DNA of 64,000 nt, taken from Lederbergia panacisoli. GTDB lineage: Bacteria > Bacillota > Bacilli > Bacillales > Bacillaceae_C. A program made the position numbers and the translations under genes. Where the stretch lies: assembly GCF_024626525.1 (NCBI RefSeq), contig NZ_JANJGU010000005.1, positions 62,001 to 126,000 on the forward strand, written 5' to 3'. Of the stretch, positions 45,292-54,681 are shown one piece after another (within the stretch, counting starts at the first letter, position 1; each line of letters starts with the position of its first letter). The notes under the pieces were generated by a model, which saw only the letters and a program-made list of their open reading frames with translations, did not search any database and was not told the origin of the DNA.

Positions 45292-46704
45292 ATGCCAAAT
45301 CGGACAAATCCCATAGAAACATCTGAAGAAATTAAGTATAGGGAATTATATAGAGTAACTGAAAAATTTCATTCTAGCATGGATATTAATAGTGTATTAG
45401 CAGAAATAATCCAAACGCTAAAAAGAGTTTTTCCTGCATATGACTATTTTTTGCTCCTATCGAATGATCATGATGCGAGTGAAGATTTACCTATCAAAAA
45501 TTTGGAATATAATTCTGAAAACGCTTCAGCTATTGCGTCTTATGTAAATGCTGCTGTCGAGCTGGAAGATATTGAATATCCTGTTATGTATGCACCTTTA
45601 AAAGGAAAACAAGGAGTGTACGGGGTTCTGCAGGTCAAGTCCCATTTAACTTACCCGCTTGAAAATAGGCAAATTGATTTTATTCGTTTATTGGCCAATA
45701 CAGCGGGGAGTGCATTGGAAAATGCTAAATTATATCAACAATCACAAAAGCTCGTAGAGGACTTGCGATTAATTGACGAAATATCACAAAAGCTGAATTC
45801 GACTTCTAGTTTAGCTGAAACTATAAATTATTTACATCAACAAATTAGAAAATCATTTCAGGCAACTGCGGTTGGTTTCATTATTCTAGAAGATGATGAG
45901 TCAAGGGTGTTGGAAGGAAGTTCCAATTACTTTGAGCAGGAACCGGGGAAGGAACTTATACAGGCAGTATTACGGAGAATTGAAAATAACAATGAGGCTC
46001 TATTTATGGGAGAAATCAAGCAAATGCCAGAGTCTGTTCAGTTGCAATTCGGCTCATTAATGGCAATCCCGATGATCCACAGTAATGCAGTCAATGGAAT
46101 AGCTATTGTACTTGGTGATGAGCCTTATAGTTTTTCTTTTGAAAAATTTAAGCTTCTTCAATCCTTAATTCAACGATCTTCCTTGGCAGTAGCGAATTTA
46201 ATGCTTCGGAAAAAGTTGGAGAAAATGGTGATTACAGATCACCTGACACAGCTTTATGCTAGAAACTATTTAAATGATATGATTGAAAAATCAATGCAAA
46301 CTGATCGAGAAGGTACATTTATCCTCATTGATTTGGATGACTTTAAAGAAATTAATGATACATACGGCCACCAAACTGGTGATCTGGTCCTCATACAAGT
46401 TGCTAACCTAATTAAAAGTAGTCTGAGATCTACAGATATAGGTGCACGCTGGGGAGGGGAAGAACTAGCCATCTATCTTCCTGGTGTCTCTATAGAAAAA
46501 GGGTCTTCTATCGCACAACGACTCCTGAATCATGTATCAAAACACACGAAACCATCTGTCACCATGTCTTGCGGCGTTTCGAATTGGGATTCCAGTCAAC
46601 CTGACGAAGTGACCCACTTATTTAGCCGCGCTGATACGGCGCTTTACGAAGCAAAAAATGCCGGAAAAAATCAAGTAGTAGTAAAAGATATTTTCATACA
46701 ATGA
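45292..46704 (+). CDS. dgcP: Diguanylate cyclase with two GAF domains
   Basis: 470 residues. Two GAF-like sensor domains (~20-145 and ~165-300), then a GGDEF domain. The active-site loop is GGEEL at 388-392, with inhibitory I-site RSTD at 379-382, five residues upstream. It makes cyclic di-GMP and should be subject to product inhibition. Architecture and position next to rpsD match B. subtilis DgcP (YtrP). Start ATG 45292 has GGGTAGGT 8 bases upstream; earlier in-frame starts lack a site. Confidence 0.9.
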   Translation: MPNRTNPIETSEEIKYRELYRVTEKFHSSMDINSVLAEIIQTLKRVFPAYDYFLLLSNDHDASEDLPIKNLEYNSENASAIASYVNAAVELEDIEYPVMYAPLKGKQGVYGVLQVKSHLTYPLENRQIDFIRLLANTAGSALENAKLYQQSQKLVEDLRLIDEISQKLNSTSSLAETINYLHQQIRKSFQATAVGFIILEDDESRVLEGSSNYFEQEPGKELIQAVLRRIENNNEALFMGEIKQMPESVQLQFGSLMAIPMIHSNAVNGIAIVLGDEPYSFSFEKFKLLQSLIQRSSLAVANLMLRKKLEKMVITDHLTQLYARNYLNDMIEKSMQTDREGTFILIDLDDFKEINDTYGHQTGDLVLIQVANLIKSSLRSTDIGARWGGEELAIYLPGVSIEKGSSIAQRLLNHVSKHTKPSVTMSCGVSNWDSSQPDEVTHLFSRADTALYEAKNAGKNQVVVKDIFIQ

Positions 46705-46811
46705 AAAAGAGCCTACCCTACACTGTATTTTCAGAATGTTGAAATATACTGGGTGGCTTTTTCTGATGATATTTCATACAATTAAGATAATTACAAAGAA
46801 GGATGTGAAAA

Positions 46812-47723
46812 ATGATTATTAAACAGAGAGTTGAAAGTAAGGAGTTGAACGTATATCGGATTTTAAATAGCAGGAAGGTGTTATCTGATGAGGATGCGGC
46901 ACACCTAGCCAGACTTGAAAAAGGCTATGAAGGAGAGGTGATTTTTGATAAAAGGGTAGAAAGATTATCGAAGGAATGGCTTGTTCTCAATGATATGCAA
47001 CTTGAAATCAATCATTCCGAATTTCAAATTGATTCAGTTATCATAGCCCAAAAACCGATATTATTATTCGAGATTAAAAATTTCGAAGGAGACTATTATA
47101 TTAAAGATGATCAATGGTATTACAACAATGGAACAAAAATACAGAACCCGGTGTCTCAACTGGAAAGAAGTGAAGTCCTCTTACAGCGTCTGCTTCGTGA
47201 CCACGGCTATAACACCCCCATCGAATCTTACCTCATCTTCGTTAATCCCGGTTTCCACTTATATAACGCCCCGCAAAATCTACCGATTATATTTCCAACC
47301 CAATTAAATCGTTTTTTTGATAAATTAAATAAAATTCCGTCAAGTATGAGCGCCCGCCATCAGAAATTAGCACATAAACTTATTTCATTGCACAAGAAAG
47401 AATCCCGGTTTAAAAAAATGCCGGAATATAGTTATGGGGAGCTAAGGAAAGGGTTTAGGTGTTGTTGTTATTCATTTAATATTGAGAGCAAAAAGTCTTT
47501 AATAGTATGTAAAAATTGCGGTAGCACCGAGGATATTGAGTCTGCTATTTTACGGAGCGTAGACGAATATAGCCTTCTTTTCCAGGATGAAAAGATTACA
47601 ACAAATGCTATTTATGAATGGTGTATGGGGATAAAGGCAAGAGGAACAATTAGAAGGATTCTTTTAAAAAATTATATTCAAATGGGAAATACAAAATCTT
47701 CGTATTATGTAAAGAAAGAGTAA
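46812..47723 (+). CDS. NERD (nuclease-related) domain protein
   Basis: 303 residues. NERD domain at ~35-150: YEGEVIFDK, then EFQIDSVII and LLFEIKNFEGDYY, carrying the acidic/Lys residues of a restriction-endonuclease-like core. A small zinc-ribbon-like part follows (CCCYS..CKNCGS near 217-237), then a basic helical tail with KARGTIRRIL. Family function is poorly known; DNA processing is presumed. ATG 46812 after AAGGATGTG. Stands alone before the tandem array. Confidence 0.8.
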   Translation: MIIKQRVESKELNVYRILNSRKVLSDEDAAHLARLEKGYEGEVIFDKRVERLSKEWLVLNDMQLEINHSEFQIDSVIIAQKPILLFEIKNFEGDYYIKDDQWYYNNGTKIQNPVSQLERSEVLLQRLLRDHGYNTPIESYLIFVNPGFHLYNAPQNLPIIFPTQLNRFFDKLNKIPSSMSARHQKLAHKLISLHKKESRFKKMPEYSYGELRKGFRCCCYSFNIESKKSLIVCKNCGSTEDIESAILRSVDEYSLLFQDEKITTNAIYEWCMGIKARGTIRRILLKNYIQMGNTKSSYYVKKE

Positions 47724-47789
47724 TATTAATTGATCTTGGAACCGGTTTAATTCCGTCCAATCTTTATCATAGATACAGTTCAAATTCGA

Positions 47790-48503
47790 GTTGATTCGTA
47801 CTAAATACAGGTGTACTCCTAATTATAGTCCAAATATGTAATGATTCGGGCTGAAATCGGGGTGGGCCCCGATTTCAGTTCGAATCCGTTTCTAATTCGT
47901 CCTGAAATCAAGCTTTGCTTTGATTACAGTACGAATCCGGTGCTGATTCGTTCTGAAATTAAGAATTGCTCTGAATACAGTACGAATCCGGTGCTGATTC
48001 GTTCTGAAATTAAGAATTGCTCTGAATACAGTTCGAATTCGGTGCCGATTCGTTCTGAAATTAAGAATTGCTTTGATTACAGTACGAATCCGGTGCCGAT
48101 TCGTTCTGAAATTAAGAATTGCTCTGAATACAGTACGAATCCGGTGCCGATTCGTTCTGAAATTAAGAATTGCTCCGAATACAGTTCGAATCCGGTGCCG
48201 ATTCGTTCTGAAATTAAGAATTGCTCTGAATACAGTACGAATCCGGTGCTGATTCGTTCTGAAATTAAGAATTGCTTTGATTACAGTTCGAATCCGGTGC
48301 CGATTCGTTCTGAAATTAAGAATTGCTCTGAATACAGTTCGAATTTGGTGCCGATTCGTTCTGAAATTAAGAATTGCTCTGAATACAGTACGAATCCGGT
48401 GCTGATTCGTTCTGAAATTAAGAATTGCTCTGAATACAGTTCGAATTCGGTGCTGATTCGGACTGAAATCAAGCTTTGCTGTGATTTTCAGTCCGAATCA
48501 CAC
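47790..48503. repeat. 51-bp tandem array of imperfect hairpins
   Basis: Thirteen units of 51 bases (47841-48503), plus a decayed unit before them, fill the gap between the NERD gene and ytsP. Core unit: GATTCGTTCTGAAATTAAG, AATTGCTCTGAATACAGTAC, GAATCCGGTGCT. Each unit can pair GATTCGTTCTG with CAGTACGAATC, or alternatively ACGAATC with the next GATTCGT. The two end units are the best palindromes (GGGCTGAAATCGGGG..CCCCGATTTCAG; GGACTGAAATCA..TGATTTTCAGTCC). Unit length divisible by three keeps an artificial frame open. Confidence 0.9.
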
Positions 48504-48509
48504 ACATTT

Positions 48510-48989
48510 TTAAATATGACGCAACAATTCCTCAGCAAACTTTTCTAAATATTCTTTATCCAAGTCATCAAATCGGTTCTTTTCCGGGCTATCGATGTCG
48601 AGGACTCCTAGCAGTTCACCATTTTTAACTAAAGGTATGACAATTTCAGATTGGGATGCGGCGTCGCATGCGATATGGCCAGGGAATTGGTTAACATCAG
48701 CGACGACGATGGTTTCTTGGTTTGCTGCAGATGTTCCACAGACACCTTTTCCTAATGGAATTCTTACACATGCTGGCAAGCCTTGGAAGGGACCAAGTAC
48801 AAGTTCGCCATCTTCAAGTAAATAAAAACCGATCCAATTGATTCGATCTAGAAATTGATTTAGCAACGCAGAAGAATTGCTTAAATTTGCAATCTGATTA
48901 GGCTCTCCTTCTAATAGTGCAGCCAATTGCTTTGTCACTAGCTCATAATTTTTTACTCGATCTTTACTATATTCTTTTACTTCAAACAT
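48510..48989 (-). CDS. ytsP: Free methionine-R-sulfoxide reductase (GAF type)
   Basis: 159 residues, single GAF domain. All three cysteines of the fRMsr family are visible: LPACVRIPLGKGVCG (two) and GHIACDAASQSE (one). It reduces free methionine-(R)-sulfoxide using a thiol relay. Start ATG 48989 behind GAAAGGGTGG. The longer in-frame upstream part has no ribosome site. The stop lies only six bases from the end of the tandem array, whose last palindrome could act as its terminator. Confidence 0.9.
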   Translation of the reverse strand: MFEVKEYSKDRVKNYELVTKQLAALLEGEPNQIANLSNSSALLNQFLDRINWIGFYLLEDGELVLGPFQGLPACVRIPLGKGVCGTSAANQETIVVADVNQFPGHIACDAASQSEIVIPLVKNGELLGVLDIDSPEKNRFDDLDKEYLEKFAEELLRHI

Positions 48990-49189
48990 TGTTTCCACCC
49001 TTTCGCAACAAATTTTTACAAATATCTTCATCACACCGAGATCCTCGCACAAACTGTCGATAAGTCTTCGGAGGAGTTCGCGCTTTTCTCTCGAAATGTA
49101 CATATATATTAGTAGAATCTATAGTTTAACTGTTGAACTATTTTTACATATTTTTTCGTAATATTCAAGACTTTGAAAGCGGGGATCGT

Positions 49190-49825
49190 ATGAATACACA
49201 AGAATCTATTATAGAAGCGGCCATTGCATTGTTCAATTTAAAAGGCTATCAAGGCACGTCGATTCGTGATATTGCTAGAAGAGCTAATGTAAATCCTGCT
49301 AATATTGCATATTATTTTAAAAATAAGCAAGGGTTACTGGAAGAATGCCTTATCTATTTTTTTGAACCGTACTTATCATTTTTGGAACAAGAGACGGAAA
49401 AGCTTGAAAATGATTCTGCCCAACTATGCTTAATAAGGTCGATTAAAAAAGTCATGTATTTTCAAAGTAAACATTATCAACTAGCACGGTTTGTCTGGAG
49501 AGAAGTGACAATTGATTCCCAAACTTCCCGTGAAATGATTTCGTTATATTTGATGAAAGAGCAATATTTTTTTACGACGATGATTCAATCTGCCTTAAAA
49601 GAAAACAAGACTCCTGTTTCAATCAGTATGATTGTCATTCAATTAAAAGGGATGCTTATGATGCCCTATCTAAATAATTTATACGTTCGTGAAGTGTGGG
49701 GGATGATTCCCCAAGAGCCGTATTTTGCTGAAAAATATTTTAATTCTATCAAAAACTGGCTCCTTGTTTTAATTGGATCTGAAGAAGAAAGTGTTTCATC
49801 AAACATAAAAAAATTACCGGTTTAA
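49190..49825 (+). CDS. refZ: RefZ, TetR-family regulator of Z-ring position
   Basis: 211 residues. TetR helix-turn-helix QESIIEAAIALFNLKGYQGTS, then IRDIARRANVNPANIAYYF. The C-terminal ligand/dimer domain follows. Location between ytsP and ezrA and length match B. subtilis RefZ (YttP), which binds RBM sites near the origin and affects FtsZ during polar division. Start ATG 49190 after AAGCGGGGATC. Confidence 0.88.
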   Translation: MNTQESIIEAAIALFNLKGYQGTSIRDIARRANVNPANIAYYFKNKQGLLEECLIYFFEPYLSFLEQETEKLENDSAQLCLIRSIKKVMYFQSKHYQLARFVWREVTIDSQTSREMISLYLMKEQYFFTTMIQSALKENKTPVSISMIVIQLKGMLMMPYLNNLYVREVWGMIPQEPYFAEKYFNSIKNWLLVLIGSEEESVSSNIKKLPV

Positions 49826-50045
49826 TTATCAATATTCGCCTACTTTAGGCGTTTTTTTATTTTCAAGATTTGTTATAATTTCCTTTTAGTAAAATTTTCA
49901 ATTTTATTGCGTAAAAAATGCTTTTATTAGTCAAAAATTGTCGCCTTCGTGGTATTATAGAAGAACATAAACTTTAAATTCATTCTTAACGAACGTATTT
50001 TACATAGATGATCGGTTGAAAGATGGAAGGAACAGGGGGCTTACT

Positions 50046-51758
50046 ATGAAATACAGTGTGGAAATCGTGATTGCTTCGATTATTATAGTCCTTATTTTTT
50101 TTGTTGTAGGATATATTATGAGAAAAAAATATTACAAGGATATCGACAAGCTCGAATCAAGAAAAATGGAATTAATGAATCGCCCTGTCATGGAAGAAAT
50201 GGCAAAAGTGAAAAAGTTAAATATGACGGGTCAAACAGAAGAGATGTTCGAGCGCTGGCGTGGGCTGTGGGATGATATTATTGCTGTTCAACTTCCTAAT
50301 ATCGATGAAATGCTATTCTACGCGGAAGAATATTCGGATAAATACCGATTTAATAAGGCGAAAGAAACTCACATTAAAATTGAAAAAATGCTTGAAGACA
50401 CTGAAGCCCAAATCAATCTGATCCTAGAAGAGTTAGCTGAACTGATCGGCAGTGAAGAGAAAAACAGGGAAGAAATCGAAGGATTGCTTGATCAGTATCG
50501 CAATTCAAAAAAGAATGTGCTGGCTCACCGACATATTTATGGTGTTGCGGCTGAGAAGCTTGAGCAATTGCTTGATGTAATGGGTGAAAAAATTGCTAAC
50601 TATGAAGAATTGACGAATCACGGAAATTATTTGGATGCCCGTAAAGTTGTAATAACCCTTGCTTCTGAATTGGAACAATTGATAATTAAAATGGAAAAAA
50701 TACCTGACTTATTGACTGAATGTCAAACAGTGATACCTTCACAAAAAGGTGAGCTTAAAGATGGGTTTCATGAAATGAAGCAGCAAGGTTTTGTATTGGA
50801 GCATTTGGATATTGATCGGGAGTTTGAGAAGCTTGATAAAGAACTTGAGACATATATCGGGTTTCTCAAAGAAACAGAAACGGAAGACGTTGAAAATGGC
50901 CTGATTGAAATAAAGGAAAAGATTGAAACGCTCTACGATTTACTTGAAAAAGAAGTGTACGCCAAACATTATATTTTGCAGGAAAATGAAAATGCTGACG
51001 CGACAATCAATCATCTAAAAGAAGTTAACGCTGAAATAGGCAATGAAACAAAAATTGTTCAACATAGTTATCAATTATTAGAGGATGATCTAGCTTCGCC
51101 AATTCAGTTTGAAAAGAATTTAAGCCAGCTTTCCAAACGCTATGAGCTTTTGCAAGCAAAAATATCTGAGGAGCATACTGCTTTCACTCTTTTAAGTGAA
51201 GAATTAAAAGAGATTGATACTCAAATCAAAGCATTGCAACAGGAACAAAATGACTTTATAGAAAAGCTGCAAAACCTTAGGAAAGATGAATTGGAAGTTA
51301 GAAGGAATATAGAGATTTTGCAGAAGAAAATTAAGGAAATCATTTGGCTCGTTAAGAAAAGTCGGATGCCAGGGCTGCCGGGAGATTTTGAATCCCTTTA
51401 TGAACAGGCTGAGGAACAAATTAACGACGTCTATAAAAGCTTAGATGGAAAGCCGCTTAATATTAATTCAGTCCAAAAATTTTTATATGACGCGACAGAC
51501 ACTGTTGATTATTTATATTCAAGGACAGAAGAACACATTGAAAATGCTCGTCTTGCTGAACAAGTTATTCAATATGGAAACAGGTATAGGGGACGAAATC
51601 CGCAATTACGGGCCAATCTTGAGAAAGCTGAGCAGGCATTTAGAAATTACGAATATAAATCAGCTCTTGAACAGGCTGCTACTGCGGTGGAAGAAATTGA
51701 ACCTGGTGCATTAAAGCGGATCGAAGAAATTTTCAAAGAAGAATTGGTCAATCAATAA
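50046..51758 (+). CDS. ezrA: EzrA, septation ring regulator
   Basis: 570 residues. One N-terminal membrane helix (residues ~4-23), then almost entirely coiled coil, spectrin-like. The C-terminal patch QYGNRYRGRNPQL near 517 is the conserved QNR-type motif needed for mid-cell localisation. EzrA stops extra Z-rings and helps the divisome. Start ATG 50046 after CAGGGGGC, not the earlier in-frame codon at 50016. Monocistronic with a strong terminator. Confidence 0.95.
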   Translation: MKYSVEIVIASIIIVLIFFVVGYIMRKKYYKDIDKLESRKMELMNRPVMEEMAKVKKLNMTGQTEEMFERWRGLWDDIIAVQLPNIDEMLFYAEEYSDKYRFNKAKETHIKIEKMLEDTEAQINLILEELAELIGSEEKNREEIEGLLDQYRNSKKNVLAHRHIYGVAAEKLEQLLDVMGEKIANYEELTNHGNYLDARKVVITLASELEQLIIKMEKIPDLLTECQTVIPSQKGELKDGFHEMKQQGFVLEHLDIDREFEKLDKELETYIGFLKETETEDVENGLIEIKEKIETLYDLLEKEVYAKHYILQENENADATINHLKEVNAEIGNETKIVQHSYQLLEDDLASPIQFEKNLSQLSKRYELLQAKISEEHTAFTLLSEELKEIDTQIKALQQEQNDFIEKLQNLRKDELEVRRNIEILQKKIKEIIWLVKKSRMPGLPGDFESLYEQAEEQINDVYKSLDGKPLNINSVQKFLYDATDTVDYLYSRTEEHIENARLAEQVIQYGNRYRGRNPQLRANLEKAEQAFRNYEYKSALEQAATAVEEIEPGALKRIEEIFKEELVNQ

Positions 51759-51771
51759 TAATTCCAAAGTG

Positions 51772-51801
51772 AAAGCTTGTAGAGACTCTACAAGCTTTTT
51801 T
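51772..51801 (+). terminator. ezrA terminator
   Basis: AAAGCTTGTAGAG/CTCTACAAGCTTT almost perfectly symmetrical, followed by Ts. Confidence 0.88.
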
Positions 51802-51908
51802 GGATGAATTTTGAAAACTTTCAAATCATAAGATAAGTCCTTTTTCTTTTTTATATTCAATGTTATGATTTAAAATTGCTACATAGATTTTTTGAAGGTG
51901 TGTTGATA

Positions 51909-53057
51909 ATGATATATTTCGATAATAGTGCGACAACAAAGCCTTATGAGGAAGTATTGGATACGTATGTAAAAGTAAATCGTGATTTCTACGGAAATGC
52001 GTCCTCACTTCATAATTTTGGAGGAAGGGCTGAAAGTTTGATTAGTAAAGCACGCGAACAAATCTCTAATCTAATCGGTGTAAAGACGTCCGAAATCATC
52101 TTTACTTCTGGAGGCACGGAAGGAAATAACTTAGCCATTAAAGGAGTAGCTCTAAAGTATAGAGGTAGAGGAAATCATATTATTACGACCTCTATTGAAC
52201 ATCCATCTGTAACAGAACCCTGTAGACAGTTGGAACAAATGGGGTTTGACGTGACATATTTGCCTGTCAATAAGGAAGGAAGAGTTTCAGTAGATGATAT
52301 TGAAGCAGCGATCACGAACAATACGATTTTGGTTTCGACTATTCACGTTAACAACGAAATCGGTTCGATACAGCCCGTTAAAGAAATTGGAAAAATGCTA
52401 ACCCGATATCCGAAAGTGATTTTCCATATTGATCATGTACAAGGAGTGGGGAAAATCCCCATTGATCTTTATGGATCTTATGTTGATCTATGCACATTTT
52501 CTGCACATAAGTTTCACGGTCTTAAAGGAAACGGTTTTTTATATAAAAGACAAAGTATATTGCTTGATCCCCAAGTAACGGGGGGAAATCAAGAGCAAAA
52601 ATTGCGAAGCGGTACAGAAAATACGGGCGGAATCGTGGCTATGGCGAAAGCGCTCAGAATAGAATTATTAGATCAACAAAACAAGAGTGATTCTCTTCAA
52701 AAAATTCGTGACTTTTTGTTTTCCGAACTTCAGAAGGACCCGCGAATTGCCATTCAATCACCACAGTACGGAGCCCCCCATATAGTGAATTTTTCCGTCG
52801 TTGGATATAAAGGGGAAGTGATTGTTCACGCGCTTGAAGAAGAAGGGATTATCGTTTCAACAACGAGTGCATGTTCTTCCAAGGACAATGCCCCTAGCAG
52901 TACGTTATTGGCGCTTGGTATAAATGAGAAAATTGCTAATGCTGCAGTTCGCATTAGTCTCTCGTATGAAAATAATATAGATGAAGCAAAACAATTTTTA
53001 AAGGCTCTAGATGAAGTGTTAGAGCGATTAAATAAAGTGATGGGGCGAAATAAATGA
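51909..53057 (+). CDS. nifZ: Cysteine desulfurase NifZ (IscS-like)
   Basis: 382 residues, PLP enzyme. Opens MIYFDNSATTKP. PLP lysine lies in SAHKFHGLKG near residue 205, and the active-site cysteine loop STTSACSSKD near 323. It supplies persulfide sulfur to ThiI for 4-thiouridine in tRNA. Start ATG 51909 behind GAAGGTGTG. The thiI start overlaps its stop by four bases (ATGA), as expected for a dedicated pair. Confidence 0.94.
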   Translation: MIYFDNSATTKPYEEVLDTYVKVNRDFYGNASSLHNFGGRAESLISKAREQISNLIGVKTSEIIFTSGGTEGNNLAIKGVALKYRGRGNHIITTSIEHPSVTEPCRQLEQMGFDVTYLPVNKEGRVSVDDIEAAITNNTILVSTIHVNNEIGSIQPVKEIGKMLTRYPKVIFHIDHVQGVGKIPIDLYGSYVDLCTFSAHKFHGLKGNGFLYKRQSILLDPQVTGGNQEQKLRSGTENTGGIVAMAKALRIELLDQQNKSDSLQKIRDFLFSELQKDPRIAIQSPQYGAPHIVNFSVVGYKGEVIVHALEEEGIIVSTTSACSSKDNAPSSTLLALGINEKIANAAVRISLSYENNIDEAKQFLKALDEVLERLNKVMGRNK

Positions 53058-54262
53058 ACTATGACAGAATATTAATACGATATGGTGAGATGTCACTGAA
53101 AGGCCGAAACCGAAAACATTTTGTTTTAAAATTGAAGAAAAATATAAAATTTATTCTAAGGAATTTTAAAAACATCCGCATTGAATCTGAATGGGATCGT
53201 ATGTATATACAATTAAACGGGGAACCAGTTGAACCTGTTATGCTAGGACTTAAAAAGGTTTTTGGCATTCAATCATTTAGCCCTGCTATTAAAACGGAGA
53301 AAAATATCGATGCAATTCGAAGTGCAGCTTTGCATATTATCAACCGGGCTCACAAATCTGGAAATACGTTCAAAGTAAGTGCCCGAAGATCGGATAAATC
53401 GTTTGAATACGATACGAATGGATTAAATCATGCCGTTGGTGCGCATATTCTAATAAATGTTGAAGATATTAAAGTGAATGTGAAAAATCCGGATATAAAT
53501 TTGATTGTTGAAATTAGGCATGATGCTGCGTATATTTCCGGTGAAGTTATTCAAGGAGCGGGCGGTTTTCCGATTGCTTCATCTGGGAAAGCGATGCTTA
53601 TGCTTTCAGGTGGAATTGATAGCCCGGTTGCTGGTTTTTTGACAATGAAGCGTGGAGTGGCGATAGAAGCAGTTCACTTTCATAGCCCTCCTTTTACAAG
53701 TGAGAGGGCAAAACAAAAGGTTATTGATCTAGCTCATAAGCTAGCCGAATATTCAGGGAGTGTCAAAATTCATATTGTTCCATTTACAAAAATACAGGAA
53801 ACAATCCATAAAGAAATTCCCGAAGGTTATTCGATGACATCAACTAGAAGAATGATGCTTAAAATTACCGAAGAACTTCGAAAAAAACATGAGGGACTAG
53901 CGATAATTACAGGAGAGAGCCTGGGACAAGTGGCAAGTCAAACAATGGATAGTATGTATGCGATCAATGATGTGACGAGCACGCCAATATTACGCCCGCT
54001 TATTACGATGGATAAAATTGATATTATTAAGATTGCTGAAGAGATTGATACATTAGAAATATCGAACCGGCCATATGAAGATTGCTGTACCATTTTTACT
54101 CCGCCCTCTCCAAAAACTCGTCCAAGATTGGAAAAGGTTGTTTCTTTTGAACAAAAATATGAATGGGAACCTTTATTGAGTGAAGCTATTGAGAATACTG
54201 AAACCATTATGGTCAGTGAAAGAAAAAAACAAAATGATAATGATGTTCAGGATCTATTTTGA
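53054..54262 (+). CDS. thiI: tRNA 4-thiouridine synthetase ThiI
   Basis: 402 residues. N-terminal ferredoxin-like and THUMP domains (~1-170), then a PP-loop adenylation domain with SGGIDSPVAGF near 184. No C-terminal rhodanese domain, the usual short Firmicutes form. It adenylates U8 of tRNA and inserts sulfur delivered by NifZ. Translationally coupled to nifZ. GTP/ATP-binding and tRNA residues appear intact. Confidence 0.95.
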   Translation: MNYDRILIRYGEMSLKGRNRKHFVLKLKKNIKFILRNFKNIRIESEWDRMYIQLNGEPVEPVMLGLKKVFGIQSFSPAIKTEKNIDAIRSAALHIINRAHKSGNTFKVSARRSDKSFEYDTNGLNHAVGAHILINVEDIKVNVKNPDINLIVEIRHDAAYISGEVIQGAGGFPIASSGKAMLMLSGGIDSPVAGFLTMKRGVAIEAVHFHSPPFTSERAKQKVIDLAHKLAEYSGSVKIHIVPFTKIQETIHKEIPEGYSMTSTRRMMLKITEELRKKHEGLAIITGESLGQVASQTMDSMYAINDVTSTPILRPLITMDKIDIIKIAEEIDTLEISNRPYEDCCTIFTPPSPKTRPRLEKVVSFEQKYEWEPLLSEAIENTETIMVSERKKQNDNDVQDLF

Positions 54263-54307
54263 GTTAGAAAGATTATGAATTGCAAGGAACAATTACCAGT
54301 GAATGCT

Positions 54308-54338
54308 TGAATGAAGGCAAGTGTTTTCGCACATTCTA
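54308..54338 (+). promoter_or_regulatory. Sigma-G-type promoter of the spore protein gene
   Basis: TGAATG, 18-base spacer, CATTCTA, matching the forespore sigma-G pattern (GNATR / CATNHTA), 23 bases before the start codon. Confidence 0.65.
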
Positions 54339-54361
54339 TGATTACAAGGAGGTGAAAACAC

Positions 54362-54562
54362 ATGCCAAATAGTAATAGCAATCAACTAGTAGTCGCTGGT
54401 GCACAACAAGCACTAGACCAAATGAAATTTGAAATTGCATCAGAATTTGGTGTTAATCTTGGTGCAGACACAACTTCACGTGCCAACGGTTCTGTAGGTG
54501 GTGAAATCACTAAGCGTCTTGTACAAATGGCTGAACAACAACTTGGTGGCCACTCCCACTAA
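54362..54562 (+). CDS. sspA: Alpha/beta-type small acid-soluble spore protein
   Basis: 66 residues. It coats and protects spore DNA. The GPR protease site [10 protein letters not shown] lies near residues 22-31 and the second conserved block [18 protein letters not shown] near 46. Preceded by a very strong AAGGAGGTG ribosome site and a sigma-G-like promoter. Proof that the organism sporulates or descends from a sporulator. Position after thiI matches B. subtilis sspA. Confidence 0.95.
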   Translation: MPNSNSNQLVVAGAQQALDQMKFEIASEFGVNLGADTTSRANGSVGGEITKRLVQMAEQQLGGHSH

Positions 54563-54582
54563 AAAATAAATATAAATGGCTG

Positions 54583-54611
54583 AAGAGGCGGGAATTTCCC
54601 CGCCTCTTTTT
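54583..54611 (+). terminator. sspA terminator
   Basis: AAGAGGCGGG/CCCGCCTCTT stem plus Ts. Confidence 0.9.
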
Positions 54612-54681
54612 CGTCTGCTAACTGGAAAATCAAACTGATTTTGTATATTATTTTCTATATTCATGGTAGAAGGAGAATAAA

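Noticed and set aside
47841-48503. CRISPR array
   Set aside because: Units are contiguous with no unique spacers of constant length, and no cas genes are present.
47841-48548. 235-codon open frame with 17-residue repeats
   Set aside because: No ribosome site. Frame stays open only because the 51-bp unit is divisible by three, and units are built from palindromes. It overruns the array into the end of ytsP on the other strand.
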